Assembly: GCA_025094145.1 (NCBI GenBank)
Contig: JALLLS010000015.1
Coordinates: 248,001 to 312,000, forward strand
DNA length: 64,000 nt
Source: Spinellus fusiger
Taxonomy: Eukaryota > Mucoromycota > Mucoromycetes > Mucorales > Phycomycetaceae
Reading direction: 5' to 3'
Shown: one piece after another, positions 12,817-25,800 of the stretch
Position numbering within the stretch: position 1 is the stretch's first letter
How the letters are laid out: the number at the start of each line of letters is the position of its first letter
The notes under the pieces: generated by a model
The model's input: only the letters and a program-made list of their open reading frames with translations
What the model was told of the DNA's origin: nothing
Database searches by the model: none
Program-made: the position numbers and the translations under genes

Positions 12817-15800
12817 TTATGTTTTGAGATTGTATACTTCAGAAACACGCCTTGGGTTAGAATGTGAACTTCCACCCATCATTGAATCATTAGATGCCGC
12901 CTTCAATGAATATACTAATTGTACCATTTGATCTTCTTCTCGTACAAGTCTCATTCCATGCTGTACTGCATAGCTCTCTTCAGCACGCAAGATACTACGA
13001 ATTTGATTCTGACATTTATCAAATACTTGGGCATTCTGGAGCTGGTTTTTGCCATATGCCTCTGCCCCAAATCGGTATTTTTCAATTTCATGACAAAGGG
13101 CAGCAATGTCTTCTAGTTGACCAAGAATATCTTTGACTTTGCCCTATCAATCAAGAATATGTGTTTAGTTAGCTATATGTTTTACATCTTTTTATCTACT
13201 GTATATACCTCATTTATTTTATTCTGTTCGTTTTGTACCTCAGCCTTCATTCTATCAGACACCGTAATCAGGTCTTCACTTGTTGTAACTCCTAACTCTA
13301 GTAAAAGTATTTGTGCATCTGGAGAGAGTTTTGTTTTAGGATGAATGGCATCGATGAATCCAATGACAAGGAAATTATCTACGGCATTTTGACTAGCCTC
13401 TGTGGATAGTACTTCGCGATATATTGTTCTTCTTCCACTAATCAAATGGGCTGCAATCCACTGCGACAATATAGGTACTATTTTACGGGGCATATAGGGT
13501 AAGTCTCGAAGTGCAGACAATGAGCACGAAGTAATCCAGTAGGCGTCCAATATAGGATATAGAAAGGAAGCAAGTAGACATATTCTTGTGTATTCTGTAT
13601 GATCAGAATCCATAGTCATCTTCTTTTCATAAGTATTTGTTCCATTTACAACTGTCAAGATGTCCTGTTTGATATAGCGCTTGAAAAGACGTGAGAATTC
13701 CTATTAAAAAAGCGAGATGATTTAGATACATTGTCTTCCCTTTTTTTTTAAAAATAATAATAATAATAATAATAGTTATCGTATGTTTTGTTACCTTTTT
13801 TCTGTCCCAAGGATATACAAATTCATCCTTGAGTAATTCAACTAGGAAAGTAAATTGTCTAAATAGATCGTTTTCGGACACTTGTTTTGATCCATCCGAA
13901 AGATAAACAACAGCAAATAGGGCTTCTGGTAATAAAATCTCAACAAGCTACTCACATAAAATGGTATTACAATATTAGTGAATAGACAGTAAAGCATGAT
14001 AGAAAACACTCTTACCTGGTTTGCCATGTAAGAAAGATCCATAATATTGTCAGCGTGATCTACAGCGCGTACATTCGTATGCTCAGCAGTGCGTTTGCCG
14101 TCAATAATGATATTTGTTCGGGAATCCAGTAGATTTAGTCCATAAGGCACAATGGTTTCAACATCTTCACCCACTGGTAATATACATATATAATATGTAA
14201 GTATCCAATAAGATCAAAGAGTATATGCTTACACTGCCAGTCGAGTAAAACACCCTTTTTCATAATCTCATCACGAAGCCACTCAACATATTCGTAAACT
14301 TTGTCCATGGAGAGTCCATTCGTAGCGCGTCCAAAGAGTACTACTGCCGCTACTAATGAAACAGAACTGACGATGGAAGCTTTGTGTTGACTTTTTTGAA
14401 TATTCTTTGCAACAAGATCTGTCAAATGATCTTTCTTTTCCGTGTCTTTTCTATTATTGTTTTCAAGTCATAATAAGCCATACAGTACGATTTTCCTCAT
14501 CTTTTTACTTACCTATCTTGATTCAATGAAGATTCTGCCTTCTCTACCTCTCGTTTCAAGTCAATTACTTCTCCAATACCAAAGTAAACTCGGCCATATT
14601 TTCCTTGATCTTGGAATCCATTCTCTTTATTATTGACACGGCCAGCAACCGTTGCACTAGGTCTAAGGAAGTTTGAAGGAAGAGAAAGTCTTGCATTGGT
14701 AGATTTGGTGGACCGTGGCTTTTGATCCAGCACTTGATCAATCAGTGTCCGAAGTTCAGGGATCTTCTCATAAGTAATGTTAATAGGAACAAAAACGGTT
14801 TCTTTGGGAGAGAATAGGTTGGTTTCGTTATTGTCAGGCCCATCAATAGGCGATTGAGAGGGTGTAGACCGATGTGTAGTCATTTCTCTAGTCTGATTCC
14901 TCTCTAGTGTTGCTTCTATAACCATATCCAGTATGCCATCTCGATACACTGACTGTAGTCTTCCAGTACGTGAACGTGCCTTTTCAATTAACATAGAGAG
15001 TGCACCATGTTCATGAATTAAGGCTTCAGTGTAAGCAGCAGATACTGCTGTATTCAAAGGTGAACGTATAGATTGATCACGTCGTATAAAATAAGCACCA
15101 GCAATACGAAGAATATCTGAAATAGGTCCCAATAAAGCCAAAGCTAGATTTCAACAGAGAAATGCACCCTTTTCTTTTTAGTATGCATTGGACAGACACT
15201 ACATCTATTTCTATAAAGTTACCTTCATCACACACTATTGCAGGCAACGGTAAACGAAAGCGAAGACAAATATACCAGACAAGAAGCTGATCGAGGATGG
15301 TTTTTGATACTGGGACATAAACAACATTCTTGTCTTTAATTTTGTCTTTAAGCTGAAATAAAGAAATGGATTTGGTATGAGATCTATTAAATTCCCCTCA
15401 TTTTCTTTTCTTTCTTTCTTACTTACCTGTAGAATATCTTCTTCTCTTATACGAACAGTTGTAAATAAACGCTTGAACAAAGAATCGAGAAAAGATCCAG
15501 CAAACCATATATAGGCAATCTGTGTACGTTCTTTCATTCTCTGTAGTACTTTGAATGCCTCTCCTACTACAGTTTGCTGAGGTACACCCGAAGTCTCAAT
15601 AATCTAGATTCCATACATTGTGAGTCTCTTAATAACAAATTAAATTAAAACAAAAACTCCCCCCAGCAAAAAGACACTTTACCTGTCGAATGCTTTTTCC
15701 TACTCTTCTGTCATTCAAAACAACCACTTTAATGGCCTCGTCGTCTTCTCCAACCCGCATTGACCATCTGCCCAATTCTGCTATATTGCCTCCGTCTTTT

Positions 15801-18800
15801 AATATTTCCGAATCATCGTTGCACCAATCATCAAGACTAGCATCGAAGTCACTGACCCATTCGTCTATTTTCTTTTTTTCTCTAGGCTCATAAGCAGGCT
15901 TCTCCAAGGACAGAATGATTTGTCCCAGCATGCGATCAGTACGTTTCTCAATATCAGAAAGACTGAAGATCACCGATTCTATCTGACGATCAAGAATAGA
16001 GCCATTGAGGGCCGAGTATTTAGAGTACAAAGCACAATCCCATTTAGGAGGCACAGTGATGTTCCTTAATCCAGAGGGCGCTTGGGCAATATAGGTATGA
16101 ATGCCAAAGCAATAGTTGATCATGTAAGACTGCCAGTCCAAGTGACGGTATTCTTTCAGTGTAAATTCAGAACTACTCTCTAACAGTGTGTGGAGCTCCT
16201 TGACATTTTGGTGCTCAAAATACCAACGATGTCGTAGAAATGGTTGGGTTGCCTCTACAACACGAGCTGCCAACTCAATAGTACGGTGTGTTAATTGTAG
16301 ATCTGTTCTGTTTCCTGAATAGTGGTTTGAGTTGTTGTTGATACCTACAGTGGAGGGTGCAGATGAGAATGTGTTGGGCAGATAGTGTCGCATAAAGCTC
16401 TTTGCTTTGAAGAAGGTTTTGTTAGACACAAAATGTTCACCAGCTGTTGGAAGATTTGTCTTTGTATTGCGCATCCAGTAAGATCGAATGGACGTATAGG
16501 CCTGATTCCACTGAATAGTACTGATGCTGGTGGAGGTGACTTGATAGATGAGAGGAAAATACTTTATATGGGGAACATTGAGGCTGGTTTCAGGGGCATC
16601 ACCACTCAGGACTTCATTGTATGGTAAAATAAATCGACTTCCTGGAGGTTGCATAAAGGTAGGGCTTCCAATGATAATACGTGCCAAATAGTCAATAGGT
16701 ATAATATCAGCTACAGAATCACCAATATCTGGCTGAAGGACCTGTGTACCACTTCCCATCAGTACAATGATGCCATTCGCACCAGTAACGCCATCCACCT
16801 GCATAAAGTAGTGAGATAATGCTTTTTGATATATAAAATACTGTTCACTTACCCAACCAGGAAGAGGCTCATAGGCACCACATCCCACTTGAGTAGCACG
16901 AATAATAGCAACTGGCCACTGTGCCTTCTCACCTTGAGCTTCTTCAAGCCTATTATAATCGACGCGCTTCATAATAAGATGTTCTGTGAGTGCTTTGGTA
17001 AAGGTGTAGGTATTAGGATAATAATTCAAGATGCGCTGTGTTGTCTTGGGGATATCTTTCCAATAGTAAATTGTATTAGCAGTCTATCTTATAATAACCA
17101 TTTACCTTGTAGCTCAAGCCCTACTATTTCCTTTAAGAGTTCTTCTGGATCACCAAGCTCCATAGGATAAACACGTTCTTGTACATGATCATCAGGTAAA
17201 GATGTATTCATATATGCCAAAGACATATGTACGAAGACCTCTAAAAAATCACAACTATATTAGACTCCTTGTTATTCATTAGCAAAGAATAAATACCCAT
17301 GTCTTTACAATCATCTGCCAAATCCATCAATCTTAATGTGCCAAGCGTATTGGCCTAATATAAAGTCAATTTTCTATCTTCTTGATTAAAGTACTTACTT
17401 CAAGTGATAGATCCAACCGTTCATGATAGTCCAATGTTGCTGCACAATGTATGACTATATTCACATCACGCACAAGGGTTGCCTTGTCTTGCTCAGTAAT
17501 AGAAAGATCAGGTGAGATAATGTCTCCAGAAATAGGCACAATCTTGTCTTTTATAATGGCATCAAACACATCAGCCCCCATAGAGCGTCGCAAAGAAATA
17601 AATGCCTAGATAAAGTGCATTAACCAGATATTTAGCACAAGAAACAACCGATTTTTTTTCTGCTCATACAAATAAACCTTACTTTATTACTCAATATTTC
17701 ATTTCGAATACGGTCAGTAGGTCTTCCGATCTTACTACGTTTGCTGCTACCATTGCGTATCAAAACATAGATCTTCCCGATGGAGGTTCCAAGAGAGTGG
17801 ATAAGTTTCCATAGTACTGCTTTACCAACAAATCCAGTAGCACCTGTTAGTAATACCACCTTGTTCTTATAGAAACTAAGTACAGGGCCTCCAATATTAA
17901 GATCATTGAACTGACTATCTGTATTGCTATTGGATGTCTCTGGTAAATGAAGTGGATGCACTGATGTTTGATCCATACTCAGTGGCACCCCATTAGTGTT
18001 ATGTGTTTTATCTTCTGTTATATCTCTATCATTTTGAGATGGATAGGAGCTTTTTGAAAGAGAGATGCTTTTGTCGAGAGTGGTTATAGCAGGAGAATCG
18101 ATCTTATTGACTGATTTATACTCATTCATAAGGGAGTTTTCAATGATAAGGCCGGGTTTATCAGTAGAGGATGTATGAACAGAGACAGTCTCATCAATAC
18201 CATCAGCGACATTGTTATTGTCAGTAATAGTTGTATCTTTAGGAGTAATTGTATTTTCAGTAACAGATGTGTTCTCGGCTACACTTATATCTTCATTTAT
18301 TTTGTCACTATTAGTTCTGATGTCCTCAATAGTAGGTATGTCCTCAACAGTAGGTATGTCTTCAACAGTAGGTATGTCCTCAACAGTAGGTATGTCCTCA
18401 ACAGTAGGTATGTCCTCAACAATAGGTATATCCTCAACAATAGGTATATCCTCAACAATAGGTATGTCCTCAACAGTAGGTATGTCCTCAACAGTAGGTG
18501 TATCTTGAGTAGTTACATTATCTGTAGGATTCTCTTCTTTAGTCTTTTCTTCATTAACAACTGTATTCTCAACAACTGGGATATCTTCCACAGCAGTTGT
18601 ATCTTCAGCAATTGAATCTTCACGAGTCGTGTCTTCGGTAATTGTATCCTCAGTTAATTTAATATCCTCAATCGTGGTTGTATCCACAATGCCAGCTGTA
18701 TCTTCAATAGTTGGGATATTCTCTAAAAGATGATTCCCAATAACTCTCACACTACTAGTATCATGATCCACACCTTTATCAGGATTGAGAGTGCCAGATA

Positions 18801-19068
18801 AAGAAATGGTCTCTGCTTCTACTGTTGCTGCTATTGTTGCTGTTGCCGTTATGTCTGCTTCTTCTTCCGATGAACTCTTAATAAACTCTTTCTCTACTCC
18901 TAACACGGGTTTGGAACTTTCCTTGGCATTGTCCCCCTTAGAAGAATCCACCGAAAGAGCATGAGTGCCTTTGTCTTCTAGTAAGGTATTCTCTTTGTCT
19001 TCCTGCTCTTTTGCTGATTGTCTCTCTGTATCAGACAGAATGTCTTCATATGATTTTTCCGTAGCCAT
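12817..19068 (-). CDS. Fatty acyl-CoA reductase fused to a PlsB/DHAPAT-like acyltransferase, 14 exons
   Basis: Fourteen exons (17683-19068, 17399-17605, 17297-17354, 17106-17240, 16853-17055, 15683-16798, 15427-15603, 15223-15352, 14513-15143, 14233-14450, 14016-14173, 13795-13947, 13209-13700, 12817-13143) give 1796 residues in one frame. Residues 1-390 are acidic and low complexity, with a hexapeptide repeat. An NAD(P)-binding reductase domain follows: TGATGFVG at 408-415 and YTFTK at 612-616 (catalytic Tyr/Lys), as in fatty acyl-CoA reductases (Male sterility/NAD_binding_4). From about 1040 the sequence resembles glycerol-3-phosphate/DHAP acyltransferases: YVPVSKTILD (1106-1115), GPISDILRIAGAYFIRR, IEKARSRTGR and VPINITYEKIPE. 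The HxxxxD His is replaced by Ser1110, and the usual EG before RSR is EK, so acyl transfer may be lost. The remainder, to the C-terminus, matches the helical end of PlsB-like proteins. Confidence 0.9.
18315..18508 (-). repeat. 18-bp tandem repeat encoding (T/I)VEDIP
   Basis: About ten head-to-tail 18-bp units (plus strand: CAACAGTAGGTATGTCCT with small changes) in exon 1 of the reductase fusion encode TVEDIP or IVEDIP. Units are nearly identical and keep frame, so the array is young and probably length-variable. Flanking protein is also rich in EDT/ED motifs, as if older repeats had decayed. The array opens long shadow frames on both strands, which are not genes. Confidence 0.9.
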
Positions 19069-19476
19069 TGATTTGTGTACTTTATTACTGGTTATAGTGT
19101 TGAGAGAAGAAGAATGAGAATGAGAAGAAAGACCAGGTCAGTAGCCAACGTTTAATTAAAAAGAACAAGAGATAGCGTATGTGTACAAAACCCCGATTCA
19201 TTAGGAAATATCCTTAAAAGGAAATGGCTTAGATGAGGGTATTTTTATACACTAAAGCAGTAAAGAAATATCTCAAAGCCAAACCCCAATCAGCACATAA
19301 AAGAAAAGGACAGCCATCAGCCGCCCACCATTTGCTGTGGGGAAAGCGCAGTCCTCTTCTGCTGTGTGATGACTAGGAGCATTGACTGTATTGAATCACC
19401 GCCAAGAAGACGTCATTCCTCTATGGTAAACTTTGATCTTTTCCGTTTGATTCTATTTTTCCTTTTCCTTTTCAAT
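19069..19476. promoter_or_regulatory. Shared divergent intergenic region
   Basis: These 408 bases separate the start codons of the reductase fusion (-) and the Cwc21 homologue (+), so they must hold both promoters. Pyrimidine tracts precede each start. No TATA box or known operator is clear enough to name. Confidence 0.5.
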
Positions 19477-20671
19477 ATGTACAACGGCATAGGCTTAAGC
19501 ACCCCTCGTGGCTCAGGTAAGAGGAAGCAAGGTGTGTAGAGTTGATTTACAGTGTAGGAACCAACGGCTATGTTGTTCGAAATCTATCATTTGTACGGCC
19601 ACCACCTATGGATAGAAACGACCGAGCACCTATCCATGACTTCAAGGCACCTCTTCCTGAAATTAGACAGCCTAACCAAGAGATCCTTTTACACGATCGT
19701 AAGCGAAAGATAGAAGTACAGTGTATGCATCTACAGATAAAGCTAGAGGACGAAGGGTAAGTTCTTTTTCTTTACTGTCCTTTCTTTCTTCTCATCACCT
19801 TTAGTCTGAGTGAAGATGCCATTGAAAAACAAGTACAGACACTCAGAGAGCAATTGAAGAGCAATTTTGAAAAGGTTCTTCCAAGAAATGCAAAAGAGTA
19901 AGTCAATAACAAAAACAATGAATAACACTTAGTTTGCTCGAGCATGAGACACATCAGTTAACAGCAGCAAAAGAGCATGAAAACAAGAAGATGATGATGG
20001 CTCTGAATATTAAAAAGACCAACTATGTTGAGGGTGCTGCTTTTGATAGAGAACTTCAGGAAACACTGAAGCAAGAGAGAATAGCCAAAAGACAGGCAGA
20101 TCAAGAAGAGAGAGAAGAGAGAGATGCAAAGGTAGAAAAGGAGAGACGTGTTAAACGAAAAGAATATGAAAGAGAAGATCGTCGCAGGGGCAGAGAGAGT
20201 AACCACAGACGACCCCAGCACCACAGCCGTAGCCGTAGTCCTCGTCGCCATCGATCAAACACACGTACGAGCACACGCCCACGCACGAGCACACGCCCAC
20301 GCCCACGCACACCTAGTCGTAGTCTTTCTCGCAGTCTTTCTCGCAGTCATAGCCGGAGCCAGAGTCCCCGTCAGAGTCCCCGTCAGAGCCCTCGTCCTAA
20401 CTCTCGTCCTAACTCTCGTCAAAGTCCTGCTCGTAAACTTGCTCGCAGTCCTTCTCGTAGTCGTAGTCCTAGCCAGAGCCGTCATCATCAGCGTCGTCAC
20501 CAGCACCGTAGTCCCAGTTACAGTCGCAGTCACACCCGCACAAACACTCGCCCTCCACCCCGTACACACACACGTACTCGCAGCCCCAGCCCCAGCCCTA
20601 GTCGCAGCCCCAGTCGCAGCCCCAGTCGCAGCCGAAGTATCAGCAGTGATGAAGGTCGCAGGAGAAGATAG
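19477..20671 (+). CDS. CWC21: Cwc21/SRRM2-type spliceosome protein with RS domain
   Basis: Exons 19477-19516, 19558-19756, 19805-19897 and 19933-20671 give 356 residues. The N-terminus MYNGIGLSTPRGSGTNGYVV is the highly conserved start of Cwc21/SRm300 (SRRM2), which binds Prp8 and Snu114 in the activated spliceosome. The cwf21 helical domain follows (about 60-110, DAIEKQVQTLREQLK). Residues after about 175 are an Arg/Ser-rich tail (RSRSPRRHRS, then many SRSPS units). This is longer than yeast Cwc21 (which lacks the RS tail) and much shorter than human SRRM2. The first exon is only 40 nt. Cwc21 is a nuclear mRNA-splicing factor. Confidence 0.95.
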
Positions 20672-20798
20672 ACAAAGCATTATCACCTTTATAATAGCAA
20701 TAAATAGCATATGCATGCCTGTTCCGGGCAACGGAGTAAAGTGACTGCCTTATGATCGAGATTTAGGTTCAAACCAATAGCTATTCTTCCCTAGGATA

Positions 20799-21930
20799 AT
20801 GACCTTCTTCCTTCGTCCCTGGAGGCCCTTGCTACCAAAAGCACAGCTCTTTAATAGACTCTGTTTCCTAAACCCCTCCACAGTTAGAAGTTATTCTCAT
20901 TTCAATAAGAACCTGCCTAGTGTACAGAAACCCAACCCACATGCAAATGACTATCAACGTTTTCGTCAACACCAGCCATGGTATATGTCCAGACGTCTAT
21001 GGGTATTCACTGCATCAGGCACAGTCCTCTTTGGTGGTTACTATGTGACTCACCTGGAGAAAGTGCCTATCAGTGGAAGAATGCGAGTTATCAATGTTAC
21101 GCCTGGCCAGGAAGAAGGTAAATTATGAGCAGTTTTGGTGCCTATGGAGACTTATTCCCTCTACTCAGCCATGGCAAAACTGGTCTATGAAGAGGTCATG
21201 GCGCAATATGGAAACGAAATTCTGCCTTCTCACCACCCTTACAGTCAAATGGTCACAAGAGTAGCCCAGAGAATTGTAAACGTTTCTGGTATAAGTAACA
21301 TTCAGTGGGAGTTCCATGTTATTCATTCTCCTGAGAAAAAGTAAGTTCTGTAGTCTGGTAGGGTACTTATCCCTATGTTTAAGTGCCATCGTACTTCCTG
21401 GTGGAAAAGTGTTTGTATTTACGGGTATACTTCCTATTGTAGAGAATGAAGGTAAAATAGCCACTGTTATTGTGCTTGTGAGTGTGTGGGGGGAATACTA
21501 ATACTATCGATTAGATGGCCTGGCTGCTGTATTAGGGCATGAAATTGCTCATCAAGTAGCTCGTCATAGTGCAGAGAAACTGACAATGGCAAAGATATTA
21601 TTTGCAAGCAGAGCTATTTTCTTCTTATTGGGCATTGATGTTAGCTTCATTTTTAACACTATTTCTATGAATTATCTGATGATGATGCCATTTTCACGCA
21701 AATGTGAGACAGAAGCAGATATAATTGGGATTCGATTGATGGCACATGCATGCTTTGATCCTCGAGAGGCTTTAAAAATATGGCATCGTATGAAAGCAGC
21801 TGAAGCGTCTAATGGATTTCAGTTCTTAAGCACACATCCTTCCAACGATAACCGCATTAAGTATCTCAAGAATGAGGTAAAGGAATATGAAAAGATAGAA
21901 AGGTTGGCTTATAAGTTTAGATGCCTTTAG
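20799..21930 (+). CDS. OMA1: Mitochondrial metalloprotease OMA1 (M48 family)
   Basis: Exons 20799-21117, 21169-21340, 21384-21451 and 21515-21930 give 324 residues. The Arg-rich N-terminus looks like a mitochondrial presequence, followed by one membrane segment (LWVFTASGTVLFGGYYV, about 70-86). HEIAH at 195-199 is the zinc-binding HExxH, and ETEAD near 251-255 supplies the third ligand. OMA1 acts in inner-membrane quality control and stress processing of OPA1/Mgm1-type substrates or Atp6. I placed intron 1 at 21118-21168 because it joins GQEE to AMAKLVYEEVM as in relatives. It starts 127 bases after the Cwc21 stop on the same strand. Confidence 0.93.
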
Positions 21931-22042
21931 CAATCAGTATTTATGAGAATAACGATTGCCATGCTCAATTACACAACTTCCGCATGTTTAAATCTGAATG
22001 GATGAGACAGTAAAGATGTATATTAACCTATGTAAAACCTAT

Positions 22043-22869
22043 TCATATTTTCATTTCATTCAAAATCTCCTCAAATAACTGAGAAAACACATGAGACTCT
22101 TGTGCACCAGATAAAGTGTACCTATATTCTATGTCCATGATATGTCTCTTTTGACTTTTACTTACTTGTCTTGGATAACGAAGTTTGGTACTCCAAAAAT
22201 ACCTTGACTATGCTTCTTTATTTCATTTCTTATATAGTTGAAGTCTTCCTCACTCTTTAGGTAGTGTAATGCCTAATATAGAAAAGAACCATTTACCAAA
22301 GACATAGTATGAAGGAGAAGTTACCTTTGTCTTGTCTAGGCCTACACGTTCAGCAATAGAAACAAGTACATCTGAATCACTGATACATGCTTTAGTCTCA
22401 GAATAGTCTTTAAAGATCTCCTCTACGACTTCATTCTGCTTTCCAAATTGATGAGACCAGTGAAGAAGGCGTTGGGCATCCAACGTATCAGCAACCACAC
22501 CGTCATATGAAAAATGAATGCCTTCTTTCTGACCCACTTGCTGCATATAAGGAACCATTTCAGCTGTACGTTTCTCGCCAAACCGTGAAATAATATAGGG
22601 CAGTTTTGACTGAGGCTCTCTTGACATATCAGGTATAATTTGGTAGGGATGCCATGTTACATTGAATTCAACATTAGGATATACAGATTTTATCTGGTGT
22701 ATGGCTTTTTCCATGCGTCGTTTTCCAATAAAACACCTATAGAGACATAGGTATTTTATGAGCATTCTTGGTGCTGCATAAGGAAGCATCTCTCCCTCCC
22801 TCCCTCTATTTACCATGGACAGATAAAATCAATTACAGCAGATATTTGGATAATACGATTAGCAGCCAT
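22043..22869 (-). CDS. DsbA/FrnE-like thioredoxin-fold oxidoreductase
   Basis: Exons 22814-22869, 22325-22736, 22166-22272 and 22043-22121 give 217 residues. The first exon ends inside the active-site motif, so that DFICPWCFIGKRRME (14-28, CPWC at 17-20) forms after splicing. This is the signature of the DsbA-like FrnE/2-hydroxychromene-2-carboxylate isomerase group. GIFGVPNFVIQDKYTLSGAQ near the C-terminus contains the cis-Pro loop and the conserved YTLSGAQ. The protein is probably cytosolic, since no signal peptide is seen. The exact substrate is unknown. The 3' end converges on OMA1, with 112 bases between stops. Confidence 0.9.
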
Positions 22870-25800
22870 ATCTATCTATTAAGGTCTATCCAACCACTAT
22901 AAGATGTGCTTATTGAGCTGTAGCAGCAATGCGGGTCTTTTGTGTACTCTTATTTCATTTGAAACCTCGCTGCCTATTTCTGCATTCATATCTGACTGCT
23001 TTTTATGAAATGCCTTTAAGTTGAAAATAGCATATTCGTTGGTTTGGACTTTAGGTTGAATAATAATGTGTATATTTTCACACTACAATCTTATTCTTTC
23101 TCATTATTACTGATTGAATTAGTCTATATATGTTGCTGATTCAGTTGAGTGGTTTTCTATACTGTTGTTGTTTTGTAAATATATCTTTATAGGATTTAAT
23201 ACTGAAAAAAATAAAAATAGATGTAAATGTAAATGTAAGAAATATCAACACTGTTGGTTATCATTAATCTTTTCATTGGCTCTAACTGTTCATAAACTTT
23301 AATGAGATGAATTTAGACACTGATATCAATAAAAAAAAATTAACATTGAGTTCTTTATTTATTTGTTTGTTTGTTTGTTTTTTTTACAATTTAGTTCCTG
23401 TATTTTTTTACACATATCTGTTTGTTAGAAAACTTTATAATGTCAATCCTCTCTTCTTTTCGATGAATTAGTCTAGGCACGTTCTCTTGATTCTAGTCAA
23501 CATTATTTAGATAATATGATTTTAGCTGTTACGTTGTTTTCTAGTTATACAACCACTAAATTGAATTTCTTCATCTTTTTTAGCCATAGAACAAGACATT
23601 CTTATTCAGTAGATACTTTATATCATGTTTATTTACCAAGCCAATGGTTATTCTTGATACAGATTATAGATAACAAGTAGTAATGCAATAATATAATTAC
23701 TGAAAAATCACTTTTTAAGAAGGGTGAATACAGCCACTAGCCCTCACAATGTCCTGACTTGAACCCAATTGAACACATCTGATATGCTTTGGAAAGACAA
23801 ATTGAAAAAAAGAGGGGTATCTATTACCAATGTTGAAGGTTTGAAGGCTCTACTTTCCGAAGAGTGGAAGAGAGTTGGTGTTGAAATTGCACAACAATGA
23901 GTTCAAAGTATAATAGACAGGTACCAGATAATCAATGATGCCAAAAAAGGCCATACAGAATAGTAACTGTTATTATTATTTTTTCTATAATTAAAGATGT
24001 TGAGCTTTATTTTGTTTAAGTTTGAAGCTTCTAAATCAAATGTGGATTATTTTATCTAATGTTGAACATATCCTAAATATTTTGTCCTGAAATTTATATT
24101 CAAAAGTATTAAAATTAATTGGGTGTGGCTGTATTCACACTTTCTTGAACAAGTATGTTAATCCTAATTATAAACCCAATGACTTTTTGTGTGTGAATCA
24201 TCTTCAAAATAGACATACAAGCTGTTATTGATATGGTTATATATACTCAGCCAATGACCAAAATATCAATATATGCACAGTAAAATACTATTGATTCAGA
24301 TTGATGTACAGAAAAATAGATCACTTGCATTTATTTGCACGGTATAGCCAATACACACTGAGAAGAGATATACTAAGCAGTGTACAGGATACTGTTACCT
24401 TGGGTCTTATACACTAAAAAAATGATATTGTGTGTCTTATTGGATTCTGTCATGTAAAAAGACACTATAATGTCTAGTAATAGAATATTAGGAAAACATA
24501 GCTTATTTATTTGTAAAGGAGCGCTGCTCAATTTTTATTGAGACTTGGCTAAATAGGAAATATTACAATTATTGTTTTAAGCCTTTTCTTTTTTCTAATT
24601 CTTTTTCTTTTTTCTTTTTTCGAGTTATATACTTTATATGTTTGTGAATGGTTATTCGCCCAAGTCCAACTCGACTTGCAATTTGGAGAAACATGACTTA
24701 TTTTAAAATAAAATCATTGCTCAAGTCTTGTTAAACAAATGATCTCTACTCTTTATTAGTATATCATCCCTAACAAGTCTTGACATTCTACTACCATATT
24801 AGCTTAAATGGAAAAAGAATTTGGTTGTATTGCCATCTCACATGATTGACTAGCATAAAGCAATGACCTGAACTCATTTAGATATTTCCTAATTTCATTG
24901 GATAACTCAATCACAAAGGCTAGATTTATTTATTTTATCTCACACAACAGGGAGGTACTGAACAACTATTGGTGCCATGTATCACTCTAAACAGTATGTG
25001 TCTTTCTGGAAGAGTTTGTTGTTACTATTACTATTGGAAAAGGCCTTCATGCTGGTTGCTGTTTTAAGATGTTTGGAAAGTTCACAGAAGAATAAGAAAT
25101 GGGAAAATCTAAAAATGATATATTTATGTTTGGGATTAAAAAGAATGTGTCCTTGTCATAATAGGCTTTGTAGGGTAAAGCAACAAAAAGCAGATTGAGT
25201 CTCATCTGTAATTATGACAATAATGCCATACACATTCCATTTAGTGTGTTGGCAGAACCAACAGTGATAGAGCGTCTACTATTCAATGATATTGCAATGG
25301 CACACATTAATGATGCATTTAGTTTGTTTCTAAAGTATATCCATAGAAAGAGTAATAATGGAAGAGTGTGAGCTTAGCATCACAAAAAAAAATACAGATG
25401 GGTCGTAGTTATAGCATAGTTTACTTCTTGAAATTATATCATCCGATTAAGCGTGTATTAATTGCGGTTTTTGTTTTTGGGTTTTCCACAAATTGTACTA
25501 CAGGACAATAGATAATATCAGTTCTTAATAATAATAAAAAATACAGTTGAGCTACAATAGTAAGAAATAATATTGAAAACTGTGGGGGTTATATGAATCA
25601 ATGATATTATTTTCTATAATAAAGTGGATCTCTCCTTATTTTCTGACGTCTGTGGTCTCTATTGTGTTTACATTAAGGTTCACATTAGTTGACATTATTG
25701 ATTTCTGTATTTATTGAAATAATAAAACACAGATGAACAAAGGTGTACTTGTACCAAAATCATAAGCAGTTTATATTATCTCCTATAAAAAGACTGTGTT

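Noticed and set aside
18315..18508. Regularly repeated units that could suggest a CRISPR array
   Set aside because: Units are directly adjacent with no unique spacers, lie in a coding exon, and the genome is eukaryotic.
18175..18615. Long open frames on the plus strand and a second minus frame across the hexapeptide array
   Set aside because: They are products of the 18-bp tandem repeat, whose unit length keeps all frames open. The real frame is the reductase exon 1 on the minus strand.
20148..20744. 198-codon Ala/Val-rich frame and minus-strand Thr/Ala-rich frame over the Cwc21 tail
   Set aside because: Shadows of the Arg/Ser-rich codons. The RS-domain frame continues the spliced Cwc21 protein.
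20700..20790. Possible tRNA because of GGTTCAAACC at about 20767
   Set aside because: The flanking sequence does not fold into an acceptor stem or anticodon arm, and no A box fits at the right distance.
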